This document shows positions 20,386 through 32,900 of a DNA stretch of 64,000 nt, piece after piece (position 1 is the stretch's first letter; every line of letters begins with the position of its first letter). The position numbers were made by a program, and so were the translations under genes. Below the pieces are notes generated by a model, which was not told the DNA's origin, made no database searches, and saw only the letters and a program-made list of their open reading frames with translations. Location: assembly GCA_005784505.1 (NCBI GenBank), contig VCAZ01000125.1, forward strand, positions 953,001 to 1,017,000, given 5' to 3'. Origin of the DNA: Bagarius yarrelli (taxonomy: Eukaryota > Chordata > Actinopteri > Siluriformes > Sisoridae).

Positions 20386-22832
20386 ATGGAATTAAAATCT
20401 GGTGAGTTTGTATTAAAAACCGTTTTGTAATATTAAATATAACTTATGTAACGTTTCCATGTTGACTTTGCATTACTAACGTAACGTTTTTTCTGATTTG
20501 CTATTTTGTTTTCTGATTTGTTATTTTATTTTGCACTTCTCGGCCACCGTATGAAATCCTCACCATTTACTGCAGAATTTGTGGGTTTAGTAAATTTCTA
20601 ATGATTCTTATACAGCAACTGTCAAAGATTATTATCATTATAATTAAATAATGAGGTTATTACTGTAGTATTATTTGTAAACGCTCTTCATTTTTTGTTA
20701 TATGTCAACTTACATGTATTGGTGTAACAAATGTTAGTGATCTTTGTGTCTAAAATTTTCCATATTATAATTGTTACTGTCCATAAAATACAGTGTTTAT
20801 TCTACCATTAACACAGTTAGTCTTTATCTGACCGCCTTTTAATACAACATTTCTCTTTTTTCTCAGACTCGGCTGTACTTGAGAACATTGGGAAATTGCC
20901 ATCAGATGTGTTTGAAGGAACAGTAAGCACTAAGTTTATTGCGTGTGGTTTTACTCAGTTTATATAAAAATTCTGATTAAAGTTTGGCTTTAGAAATTTG
21001 TGGTATTCAGCCATTTTAGGAAAAAAGACCTTGTGCACCATTTCCGTCTCGGTTTATTCTTCAAAGTGTTCAGTGGGGTTGAGATCAGGGGTTTTCCATA
21101 CCAACACTAACACACCATGTCCTGTCTTTGTGCACAGAAACATTGTCCTACCAAAAGAGTGTTTTCCACAAACTTTTGTCCATACAGTATATATTGTATA
21201 TTTATTATACAACACAAATATACTTTTCTTTTAATTTACAAATCAGACCTCTTTTTGTTGTTTCAGTGCCACGAGATTCTGCTGCATCTTGAAGGACACC
21301 ACAGTGCAGTAGATGTAGTTGAAAACTACCAGGTAAGTTGGACATCCCATGTATGTCCTCATTTTGCACCCTTGTCCTATCACTGAACATGTTCAATGTG
21401 ACATATTAACTTGTGTATTATGTCTGCTCATGTTAACTGTGTCTGCCTATTCAACAGAAATGTCAACGAGCTGGGATAAACCTCGACTGGAATGCTGTTC
21501 AGGATATTATCAGGCTCTTGTCATTTAATTTTCGGTAAAAATATACTGTAATCCTTATTTGAAATATGATGTCATATCATGTTATCGTGTTGTTTGAATC
21601 AGGCATCAAATGTCTGGTGTGAAAGCAAACAAGCTCATGGTTTTGTCAGTATAATGGGTTGATTATAGTCTTTAGTTCCTTTAAATAAGTGAGACAGAAT
21701 AGAACAGTGGAACAGATTGGTGTTCTTTTTGCTATGTCTGTCTATATAAAGCTTTCTGTTCCTGGTAAGTATATGTGTTTGCTAACCTTTTATGCTATTT
21801 AAAACTTGTTGTAGATCAGCTGCAAAGAGAAAGCTAACTGCTGATGGTTTGGTGACTAAATTAGGAGAGTGTGGATCTAAATGGTCTAAATCAGCTTTAC
21901 AAGTCATGCACCAGTTATGGACTGAACATGGCTCTGTTGTCCAAGCGCACCAGGAGCTCCAGGCTGTGGCCAGCATTGGACAGGTATGTTCATTCTTTAA
22001 AAAAATAATTAAAGCAAACTCATTTTATTCCATTTTATTGTTCAAATTAACAGAATCTAACTCTAAAAATCTGTTATAGCTTGGATAAAAAGTTTTAAAA
22101 AGTTTATTCAGCGTTGTTTAAACGTTCAGTTGAACATTTTCATTGTATCAGTTATGATGTTTCGATTTATGGACTAAAATGGGCTCATTTCTGTTATTTC
22201 TCTTTTTTTGTCTTTCATGTACTCTATACTAGCTGATGCATTTTTAGGATTTAATCATTTTAAGCGGTTAAAGCTAAAGTTTAAATTCTAATTCCTTATC
22301 AGACTTTTGTACCCCTAAGAAATTGAGGGTTAAAGGCCTTGCTTAAGGGCCCCGCAAAGACAGTATGACCTTTGGATCTTATAATCAGCAGTCTTTAAAG
22401 AAACCTGTATATTAATTACTGTAAAAATTGAGTGGTACTGAAGAGGCACCATGAGGTTGACACATGAACGTTATCGAGCCGTTGTGTCTTTTATCTTGAG
22501 TGTTAAAAGCTGTGCACTTCTAGTTAGTAGATCTCCAGTGGAAGCTAGGGATGGCTGTGAGCTCGGATACATGTCGCTCACTCAACTCCCCGTACATCTC
22601 CATCCTGATAAAAATCGCAGACACATCTGGAGAGATTTCCTACAAGTCCTTTGAGATGACAGTTCCTCAGTTTCAAGTTTGTGAACATTATTTTTAATTA
22701 TTATTTTATTTTATTCAGTCGTGGAATTAAAGGTGGATTAAAGTCAGTTACACTTGTCTTTTTTTCCCTTCTAAAAAACAGAACTTCTACAGACAGTTTA
22801 AAGGAATTGCTTCCGCTCTTGAAACTGCGTAA
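20386..22832 (+). CDS. commd6: COMM domain-containing protein 6
   Basis: Seven exons: 20386-20401, 20867-20922, 21267-21332, 21458-21534, 21815-21983, 22524-22676, 22782-22832; phases all fit and give 195 residues. The N-terminal helical part runs from LENIGKLPSDVFEG to AVASIGQ (residues about 7-128). The C-terminal COMM domain starts LVDLQWKLGMAVSSDTCRSL, continues through KSFEMTVPQFQ and ends NFYRQFKGIASALETA. The WKLG and PQFQNFYRQFK blocks are diagnostic of COMMD6. COMMD proteins form the ring of the Commander complex, which recycles endosomal cargo and also affects NF-kB signalling. Human COMMD6 is shorter because it lacks most of the N-terminal domain; this fish form keeps it. All introns are GT-AG; the exon 6 donor (GTTTGT) is weak. 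It lies upstream of tbc1d4 as in mammals. Confidence 0.93.
22318..22398 (-). mobile_element. SINE fragment in commd6 intron 5
   Basis: AATTGAGGGTTAAAGGCCTT and TGCTTAAGGGCCCC match the reverse strand of the window's SINE body. The tRNA head is degraded. Confidence 0.5.
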
Positions 22833-23021
22833 GACGGCAGCTCCAAAATTCATCAGTCACTTTCCAGTCTGTAGCCTTTAAGTGTATATACACACTGACT
22901 GTTTACATTTAAACTCACCTGGTATATATGCGTGTGTGTGTGTGTGTTTGCCCATAGGGTATTCTGTATAAAACTAATTTGTTTAAAATGTGCTTTCTAA
23001 TATAGTTTGCTATAAACTCTG

Positions 23022-23027
23022 AATAAA
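23022..23027 (+). terminator. polyadenylation signal of commd6
   Basis: AATAAA 190 bases after the stop codon, following a (GT)n run at about 22930-22947. It is the first consensus signal downstream of the gene. Confidence 0.6.
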
Positions 23028-23990
23028 GTTTGAACACAGATCTTTTCTTGCTTTTGTAATGGTATTTATTCAAGAAGACCTTTAAAACAAAAAGTAAAAA
23101 TGTAGAGGTGAAAGCATGTAAATATGTAGCTTGAAAAAATGGCATGAAAATGACGTAAAAGCTGACAGATTTAACAATTATATTTAACTAATTTTGCATC
23201 AAGAATAAATTAGCAATTTATCACTTGTTTTGCAAATAAATTATCTTAATTTAAATTATCTAATTTGTTTTACTGTGGTTGTGAATTGTGCTTTTACATA
23301 AATAACTGAAAAATAAGTAGACGTTTGATGACTTATGTTTCCTTTTTCTTCTGTTATTTGCTATTATCAATCTGAGTTACTACTGTAGCGACTGATTGAG
23401 ATGTTAAAACACAAATAATAATTTGTTGTGGTTATAGTTCAATGTCGTCCTTTTCAAGAAGCACAAAAGTGAAGGGATCTCCTGCAGTGTGGTAAGCCAC
23501 ATGGCCACAGGGTGGCTTTGACGGGGTTCCATGTCTTGCATATTTTATCTATTTCTGGGGGTATGAGAGCTTGCAGCATCTTGTTACAAAGTAAGACACG
23601 AGTAGCATTCTGAGCTATGCTTTTTATGTTTTGCCTAAATTATTTAGGCATAATTATTATATATTTCTTCAAATTTTAGGATCAATAGATTAACTATTGT
23701 ATGTTAATGTCTATTTTAAATGAATATGTATTTTTGATATATTGAAATGCAAATTCAACAACAAACTCAATGCAACCTACCGAAATCTTGATCTTGATTT
23801 TATTTTGACTTAGATTCCAGCTTGTACTTAAATCACAGATATACAATGTGAATTAATAGATAGCTAGATAGTTTGATTTTCCAGCGATCATCTGCTTATT
23901 ACTATTTTAATACTAATTTACATTTTAAAATAATACTTATTTTTGCCAAACGCATTGTGGGTACTACACTGCCAAGAACTGAGGACATTT
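23028..23990. other. intergenic AT-rich DNA
   Basis: No gene, RNA or clear mobile element found. A short G-rich block near 23480-23530 is not recognisable. Confidence 0.35.
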
Positions 23991-24668
23991 ACAGGAAATG
24001 CTGTCAGGGGTAAGCGTTACAGCATCATGAAGGACTTCTCTCATCTTCTGCACATCTTCTTGCCCACATCTTCTTGCCCTCCTGCTCTCTGGGAGGCGCT
24101 ACAGGAGCCTCCGGACCAAGACATGCAGGTTCAGGAATAGCTTCTTCCCCGCAGCTGTTTCCCAGTAGCACCACATATTCTCCACCCCTTACAATCATGC
24201 CCCACCCCATCTCAAACAAACTGAACTGAACTCTATCCACTGCGTCACCTACTCTATGTTGCACTGCTCAAATACACCTTATGGACACTATTATACACAA
24301 GGTTGCACTACAATAACCATGCACATGTTGCACACACTGTACAAAACAGTCTCCACATGTATACAACCCTCATAACAATGTATACAATTTCAAATTTCTT
24401 ACTGTATATAATTGCCTCTCTGTGTACTGTTTATTGATATTCATATTGTTCATCCAAATTGTACTGTTTATTTATATTCATATTGCTTATTTCAAATTGT
24501 TTATTCACCTGTCATTATTTATATGTATCATATACCAACCTGTACATATGTAAATATTTTACACTGTTACCTATGCACTTCTGGTTAGGTGCTAACTACA
24601 TTTCGTTACCATAACTTACCATAGCAATGACAATAAAGTTGAATCTAATCTAATTTAATCTAATCTAA
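23991..24668 (+). mobile_element. 3' end of a non-LTR retrotransposon
   Basis: An interrupted frame resembles the very C-terminus of fish LINE reverse transcriptases (RYSIMKDFSHL, LPSGRRYRSLRTKTCRFRNS). It is followed by the long AT-rich 3' tail with GCACTTCTGGTTAGGTGCTA, ACATTTCGTTACC and CAATGACAATAAAGTTGAAT, ending in a (TAATC)-type tandem tail at about 24635-24668. It is 5'-truncated. The clade is not certain. Confidence 0.65.
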
Positions 24669-25582
24669 TGTTTATTCTCATGTTCATATGTGAGTTATTC
24701 AGTCTATCGTTTTCATACACCCTGGATGGATCATGGCATCATGCTTTCCAACTATCCACCTGCTGGCATGATTTTAATAGAAATATTGAGGACAAAGATA
24801 AATCATGCAAAGATCTGGACAGACAGAAACCTGAGCTCTTGATCGAACTAAGGATACTGAAGCTGTGAGGTGCCAGCTATCCACTGTACCGTGATGAAAC
24901 TTCTTTATCCTGGTTTGTACCGTGTATAATGCATTTCCTAAACAGACGCGAAAACTTTGTTGCACACAGTGACAACATTACCAGTTTTTAAACATATATA
25001 CACTAGTCTACATTTAAACCACAACAATACTCGTTCTTGTCTAAGAACAGCTTTTAATCTAATTTAAATGTTGACTACTGTAGATCGTAATGGCTCTTAT
25101 TTGTATTGTATACTATTTATTGTTTTCAGTTTTTAACTGTACTTGGGCTGTTGCGCTGAAAAAATAAGAATCATGTCATGTAGGGTTGGAATAAACACCT
25201 CTATCCACACCAGTCCAATGTCATCTTAAAGAAACCTTATTTTTATTGTAAGGGGTGTCCTACATTTCATTTTATTTTAAAAGAATTGTTGTATCGGTTG
25301 CAGCTTGGTGGTACTTTGATTTTGTATTATGCTAAAGTGGAAGATTGATTTTATCCTAGAAAATTAGAAGAACTGAAGCAAATGCTTATCCTTAAACAAA
25401 CGTTGAGGTTTCACCTTTAAGAACTACACATAACTTCTTAAAAGGATAAATAAGAACAGCCCTGTAAAATACAGTATCACCCTATTTGTGGTTCTTCACC
25501 AATCTGATGCCAAAAATCTTTGCATTGTTTAACATTTTACAATTTCTCGAAATAAATAACTTGTTTGAAATTAAAATTAGAA

Positions 25583-25860
25583 GGCCTGGGTTCGATTCCC
25601 CGTCAGAGGCCTTTCTGTGTTAAGTTCTCCCTGTGCTAGCCCAGGTTTACTCTGGTTTCCACCCACAGTCCAAAAACATGTATGTTAGATTAATTAAATT
25701 GCCCATAGAAGGGAGTGTGGCCCTGTGATGAATTAGAGCCCTGCCCAGGGTGTACCCCTCCTGCCTTTTGCCTTTTCAGAGACGGCTGGGATAGACTCCA
25801 GCAGATCCCTGTGACCCCGAATTAGGGAATAATCAGGTATAGAAGATAAGTGAATGAATA
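25583..25860 (+). mobile_element. fish SINE-like/short non-LTR repeat
   Basis: It starts with a B-box-like GGGTTCGATTCCCCGTCAG and continues TTTCTGTGTTAAGTTCTCCC, GGTTTCCACCCACAGTCC, AAATTGCCCATAGAAGG and GGCTGGGATAGACTCCAGCA. It ends in an ATAAGTGAATGAATAAA tail. This body is common in fish genomes. The 5' head is truncated. Confidence 0.7.
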
Positions 25861-26066
25861 AAATCCAAACTTTTTTTTTACAGAAATTTTTTTAACAAAA
25901 TCCCCACTTTTAAATGTAAAATAATTTTGCGAAATGGGTAAAATAGAAAAAAAGAACGATATAGTAGAAATAAAAATAAAAAACATAAATCATAAGTGAA
26001 CGTACTACACTTGTTTGACAGAGCTGTTAGGTCCACGAAATGTACGATAATGCGCATCGACGGTGA

Positions 26067-26112
26067 CCCCGCCCCCAGATCCTGTTGTGAATACGCCTCC
26101 GACATGACGTCA
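26067..26112. promoter_or_regulatory. GC box and CRE palindrome upstream of tbc1d4
   Basis: CCCCGCCCCC (26067-26076, Sp1-type) and a perfect CRE, TGACGTCA (26105-26112), about 840 bp upstream of the tbc1d4 start codon. This could be the distal part of its promoter or the promoter of a separate upstream transcript. Confidence 0.4.
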
Positions 26113-26193
26113 TATGTCGTCACTTGTAAGTTATTGTTTTTTTTGGAAGCCTTATGTGCTTGTTTTGTTTATGGACACTTCTACAAATAGAGG

Positions 26194-26278
26194 ATTAATT
26201 AATTAATTAATTAATTAAAGTTATGATTGTTATACATAAAACGTTACCGGTTTGTAAGAATTAATTAATTAATTAATT
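26194..26278. repeat. paired (TTAA)n microsatellites
   Basis: Two runs of ATTA/TTAA repeats, 26194-26218 and 26260-26278, separated by 41 bases. Both are self-complementary. Confidence 0.8.
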
Positions 26279-26396
26279 CTCTGTCGCTTTTTTTCTTGCC
26301 TCTGATCAGGTTTCTAAATCAGCAGATCACTTTACTATATAATCCTGTTATTATTTCGATAAACAGGAGTGTTATTTAGGACATGGCCCTGTTGAC

Positions 26397-26534
26397 ATGG
26401 GTACTGCCCATTCCCCCCGTCAGAGACACGCCTTCTGGAACTGCAGCCTAGCAGAGGAGGAGGACGACGAGTGCTGCTACTGGCAGTGTCCAAAACAGTG
26501 GACAGAAAAGACGAGCAAAACAGTACAAAAATGA
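26397..26534 (+). CDS. candidate small ORF, 45 codons, upstream of tbc1d4
   Basis: ATG in good context (G at -3 and +4) opens MGTAHSPRQRHAFWNCSLAE, then a run of six Glu/Asp residues and a Cys-rich stretch (CCYWQC), ending at a TGA. Gly2 and Ser6 fit an N-myristoylation signal. I do not recognise the protein. It lies 410 bp before the tbc1d4 start and may be in its 5' leader (an upstream ORF), or may be chance. No splice site is evident. Confidence 0.25.
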   Translation: MGTAHSPRQRHAFWNCSLAEEEDDECCYWQCPKQWTEKTSKTVQK

Positions 26535-26945
26535 TCAAACTATTTAAGTGACTTTATCCTGCAGGATAGTGTAATTCAGCGGTGTGTGTCCGAGCTGTAG
26601 TTGTTTAACAGGCTGGAGGAGACTCCACAGTCTGCGCTGCTGGTGTGTTTACACACGCTTCAGTCGCCACGTTTCAGTGCGCTAACTTTCCAGTTGCAGT
26701 CGTTCACATATTGGACACGGTTTTTTTTCCAGGACGAACAAAACCAATAACGAATCTTCTTCTTTTTTTTAAAGAAAAGCAAAATACATGTCTCTCGCTC
26801 CAAACTCCATGTGGGACGCCTGATCTGATCGTCTTCTAACACTGATCAAAGAGCAGTGGGACACACAATCCATGTGATCGGTTATCCAGCCAGGATCCTG
26901 CTGTAGAGTTTTCTTTTTTTTTTTTTGTCTCCGTCGAGTTAAGAA

Positions 26946-29900
26946 ATGGAGATGGAGGGAGCGGGGGACAAAGGGAAAGGGAAAGAGAAGAGCTTCTCGC
27001 TTTGGTATGTGGGCTGCAGTTCGCTGGACCGTCGCACCACGCTACCCATGCTGCCTTGGCTGGTGGCTGAAATCCGCAGGAAGAGCGAGTCCGGACCGGT
27101 TCCGGCTCGGATGGTCCATCTTTCCGTCAGTCCCCCTCTAATCCGCTGCGTCCCCGCTAACAGCAGCAGCTTGTCAGTGTTTATATTCGAGCACAAAGCG
27201 CAGGGCATCTCGCGTTTCATCCACAACAGCCATGACCTCGCCTACTTTGCCTACCTCATCCGCAGTCAGCCGGATGACCCGGAGTGCGAAATGACCTGCC
27301 ATGTGTTTAAGGCGTGCGACCCAGACCAGGTGCGTGTCCCAAACCCAATCAGTTTTTCTATTTAAAAAAATTCATTCTCTATGAATCAAAGCTAATTTGT
27401 AATCATATCAAAACATGGCCGTTTGCACGTGCCAGTGTAGCGTCCACATGCCACAGTTCAGGAGAAAAGATAAGCACAAATCAGCCAACAGCTCCGCCGA
27501 TGCGCCACTTATCATTCACACACATGGAACTTACAAAACGTACACGCATTTCAGAATGTTTTTTTTTTAGGTTGCGTACCCTAAAAGGGAAAGTGACAAG
27601 ACAGCAAAAATTGCTTTAATACTATAAAGTACCACTATTGCTATCATTAAAACCAAGAAAGTTCCAAACTCTTGTAAAGTGGCACATGGACAAGGTGAAG
27701 ATACAGTATATAACATATATACAATACAGTAAACTATTAAAAGTCATGTTTATGAGTCGACCTGATCAAATTAAATCTAAACTAGAAATCGGAGATGAGA
27801 GTGTGTTTATTGTTGGTATACCTCTTTAAGTCTAGCAGTACAAAACATAAAACTGTGGGACCATTCATTAAATTCGATTCCTGACCTGGAATAATGAACA
27901 CACAGATCTCTTGTGTTACGTGGCGGATGTCTCTGAATATGAGCAGGAGTTCGTGTCTAGAGAAATGAATTATGGGCCTGCAGTATATAATATGTCTGCT
28001 TAAGTAGTTCATACTAAACTCGTATGTAGTCTAACTGGTGTAGAACAGAAGTGTGGCTGTCTACAGGGCATTTATTATGGAAATTTCCAAACCGTATTAG
28101 TCTTTTCAAGAGCATGACCTTGCTAATATCCGTTGGGTTCCTTTGACTGAGTGAGCTATTAAATAATGACCCTTACAGATTCAACTGTAGAATATGTAGC
28201 AAGTCAAATACAATTTAGCGGTCCGCAGTTGAACTAATATAGATATATGTACAACTGAGCAATTGGAGGTAAACTGCCTTGCTCAGGGGCCCAGCAGTGA
28301 CAACTTGGTGTATATATATACAAAATATATATATATATTTGACATTTCCTTTTTTATCTCTGGTTAAAAAAAACTTTTATTTTTTACCCCTATGTTTTTT
28401 TGCTAGGTTAGTCATTAGGCACTACAGTAGTACATTAAAAAACCCTAGGCTTCGCTTCACCATGTGGTTCCAAATGAACAGTTTGTCTGTTTTTGATTGT
28501 CAGGAGGATCTGTTCCTGAAAAAAAAAAAACACGTCATGTTATTGCATGCAACACTCCAGAAAACCACGCAAGCAGCTCATAAGTATGTTGCTATGCAAG
28601 AAAAACTGGCTTGATAACACTGTGGCGGATAGTCAACGAAAAATTTCCCAGTTCTTAGCTCCTACTGGACAAACAATGACAGGTTTTAGACTTAAACAGC
28701 TCTACAAACTGTCCAAGCTAACACTTGTCCAAAGAAAGCTTCTGCCTCTGATCTAAAGATCCCATAAAGGAATGATGAGCTCTTAAAAGGATGATCTCTT
28801 TTAGCACTGATAGGAGCTGGAAAGCAGCAGCTTAGCTTTCACTTAGGCACTATGAACAGAGTAGAGTGATCTGATAAGCTGAAGGTGTAAACAGTTCCTG
28901 GACACCATTTGAACAGTTTCAAGTTTGCGTGCTGTGTTTTGGTAGGGGAGTTTTCACTACTCAATAAAAAACAATATTTTTAATAAGAAGAATAACACCT
29001 TTAAGCAATATCGAGAAATGTTGATTTAGAGTTTAAGATTGCTTGGTATTTTTAGTTTTTTATTTAATTGTGGACTTGATCTCAATGATCTCAAAACTAG
29101 TTTAGGTTTAGGCTTCTCTAGTGTTTCTGAGCACATTTTTAATATTGCCGAATAATATGAATGGGCTTAACCACTGATCAATAATCATAATTATTTGAAT
29201 CAATTGATTGCTTTTATTAACGTTTTGGAGAGAGTGGAACGCAGATTAGGTGTGTGAATGTGTGTTCTTCAGTAATCACACTAAAAAGCAAAAAGCCTGT
29301 TTTACAAGCCTGCTTTCAAGCCTCCCACATGTGACGCTATTTTGTTCCAGTGTTTTTTTTTGTATTTAAACAAATGTAACTATAAAGACAAATTAAACCA
29401 ATGACAGTACAGTTATATCCTATCTCAGTGACTATTTTTACAAAATTGACCAATCATTGTAATTTCCTACTTAATACATCACCAAACACACTTTCGTGTT
29501 CCTTATTTTGACGATGTGCAACAGACCCTGCAAAAAGATCCCAGATAATCATCACGAGTGCAATTTGCACTCAATACCACAATTTTATTGCAACAAAACA
29601 CCTAAAAACATTGGAACAGGCATCACATTAAAAAAAAAAAAAAAGATGTTAAAATTAGTACCTCTAATAAGTAACAATTACAGAATGAGAAGGTTGAATA
29701 AAGGGTTTATTGTGGAAAAAAACAGGCTTGCGTTGGTGTAGGTCTGCCACAATCGATCATTTTGATGATTTATTTCCTTTACTATTGATTAACGAAATAT
29801 TTGAATCAAATTCCCATCCCTAACTGCACATGAGGCGCTTGAGATATTAGAAATACTCAGTAAGTTGTGTGTGTGTCTGTGATGTTCGCCTTGGCCAGTT

Positions 29901-32900
29901 CACTTCTGCTACAATGGAAACTTGGGATCAGCTGACAATGATTTCACAGTCCCCAAATGCTAAAATAAAGATAGCAGTGTGTGTAAGTGTGTGTTCCTGC
30001 AATATGCTACTGTTCCAACTTCAGCTACGATAGATGTAATGTTTATACCGCTCATAAATACATAATACATGCGCACACACTACACAAATAAATTCACATA
30101 TGACAAAACAATTTGTGTATCAAATTCAAGCCCAGTTGTTTGCGGCCAGTACATTTTTTGAAGTTGCTGAAATGTTGGCTAATCTAATAAGTGCTGACTC
30201 TTTAAATGCTCACTCTCATCCTACTTATCATTATGACACGCCCATCGATGGAAATAAGGGAAAGGTTGTAAATAGAAGTGTGTTAATGATTTGTGCATTT
30301 CTAAATGTTGCAGTGACCTAGATAAACTAGATTTGCTGTTGTTCACTTTGTCATCAGAATTTTTGGCTCACGACTATTTAAGCTTTTGTGCTTGTAAAAC
30401 AGAAGTGAGAAAAATGTCAATGAAATTTTTTTTTACACATTTTAAGTCGAGTGAATTTTTAGGAAAAAAAGAAGCCAATGACATTTTATTACGTTGTTCT
30501 TGCTGACACTGCCTTAAGCAACTACACTGTATGATTGAGACCATGATCCGTTTTTTTCGAACACAAATTTTAATATCCTAAAAAGATTCCTCTAAACCTA
30601 TGCTAAATCTGTGGTCGTTGATTTGCGTGGTAGATATGTTCACCAACCCTCGATGGCGATCATTTTTTTCCTTTGATTAAATTCTGTCAGTGTCAGAGGA
30701 TTTCAAACACTTACCTGCAGTGTGACTTTTCCTACAATCACCGCCAAACCAAGAACCAATAGGAGCGCCGAACCTGATGACGCAACCCTTTCAATCCACT
30801 CCTGGAATATGCCAAAATAAATCAAGCCAACAGTACTGCAAGAAAAGAAACTCATGAGTTATAGAGGGAAAAGGAATGTTTGTATGACTTGATTGATGAT
30901 GTAAATTCCTATCAAGTCTTCTTGTGTGTCTGACATTATGACGACTGAGATCCTACAGTGTGATCATCCTGGAAAAACAACAACCGCAAATGACTATTAC
31001 ATATCGCACAGTGTAAACCCAGCTTTATCAAGTCCCACCATGGCATTCTCAAGTTGCTCTTTCACACTCGCTCCTCTGTTTTTAATTGTATATTTCACTA
31101 AAACTCAAGACTTATACTAGATGTTCACTTCAAAGCAGAATTTCTGTTCCTATCTTTTCCGAGAGAATGTTACTTCAGACTCTTGTAATACCTAATATTA
31201 ACTACTGTCGTAAATATTTGGTTCACACACAGACAACCGTGACTCATCACTATTCACACTTGCCATTAAGAATATGTATATCAGATACAGTAATGATCAG
31301 TCTATTAAGCTTTGCTGTGTAGATTAGAGTATTTGAGCGGAGAGGAGTGGGTGCAGAGCCTGGAGTTTGAAGTAGGTATTTTGAAAGTCGGAGTGTTGTA
31401 ATTTTCTATTGCTCAGAACGTAGTCCACTAACGCTCCATCACGAGCTCAACTCATGTTAACAACCCTTAATGCAACTGCACAGAGCATGAATGAATTCAT
31501 ATGTTGCTAAACACCACTGACAAAACATAACAAATATGTCTGTCTAATCTATGTCTGTCTGTCTGTCTGTCGATCTATCTATTTAAAAGCATGGAAATCA
31601 CACCACTTTGTCACTTTAAACACAGGAAATTACTATTTTATGTACAGATTATGCATAAGCCTTTGTATAAGTATTTGTCTATAAAAATGTATTATTCTAG
31701 TTTCAGTGAACTACTGAACCCTCCTCTGCCCCTAATATTTTTTTAGCAAATGTATTATTTTGCAATCCAATAAAAAGGCAGAATTTAATGTTTCACTTGC
31801 AACAAGTAATTGATAAATACGTCCACCTATTAACAGCATTTAACTGTATGCAATGTCTTGCATTGGCTTGTTTGAAGCGTTTTGTTGCCTTAAGTGGTTA
31901 AATAGGAAACAGGATACTTGTTGCCTGATAATAATGAGCTGTGACAAATCAATACATATAAATGAGTGTTCGTAGTGCTGTCTAGGCGACAAGATTTTTC
32001 AGAATGGAACTGCACGGCACAACTTGCAGACATAATGTTATCTGTGCCGTAAATCTGTCACAGGCAAGATTAAAAAATCTTTCTTAAAAATTAGATTCTT
32101 GAATAAAATGATTCATAATCTGTCAATAACCTTTGTATAACAGTAGGTTCTGCTGGTTTTCTATAAATAGACGGCTGTCCATCTGAGTCATGTCTACACA
32201 ATGACCCTTAGCATAAATTTCTGTCTGGCTGCAATGTGGTTGGGACTCCTGCACAGGGCAGGAATATGAGACACACACGACAATGAACGTGTGTGCAGCT
32301 ACTGAGAATGATACAAACCTCGGCCAAAATCATGCCTCAGACACCTGAACAACAGCTGTCGGTCATACACATTGTGAAACCTGGCACACGTTAAAAATCT
32401 GGCTTCTAATGGACATTTTAATATTTACCCCATGTAAACCTCTGCTGTCTTTATTCGATTTATATGACAGTTGTTAACTTTACAAATACAATTAGAAATG
32501 TATCCGAAGTATAGTTTGAATCTAGACAATACCTCATCCGTCTTAAGCCCCTAATTAAAGTTTTTTGTGTCTCTGTGAATACTTGTGTTAACACCGGTTT
32601 GGCAATTTAGAATGGTGGTGAGACTGAATAAATCACTTAACCACTTATCATTTAATCACTGAATAAAATGACTTTCCAGTGATTAAATATGACAAATCCT
32701 AAGTAAATCAAACAAACCATGATTTACACAACAGAAACCAGCAATACTATTCAGCACAAATCATTTTCTTAGCATTCCATCTTAAAGTCTTTGTGAAACA
32801 TGTTTGCGTTTGCATAATTCTGTTAATCATAATTCACCCTTCCATTTTTCACTGAGCTGTAATGTCAGAGATTTGTAGTAAATCATCTTGTAATATCTGG

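Noticed and set aside
27886..27977. Reverse-strand exon-like segment with acceptor and GTCAGG donor
   Set aside because: Splice sites are weaker than at 30715, phase does not connect with that candidate, and the peptide is unremarkable.
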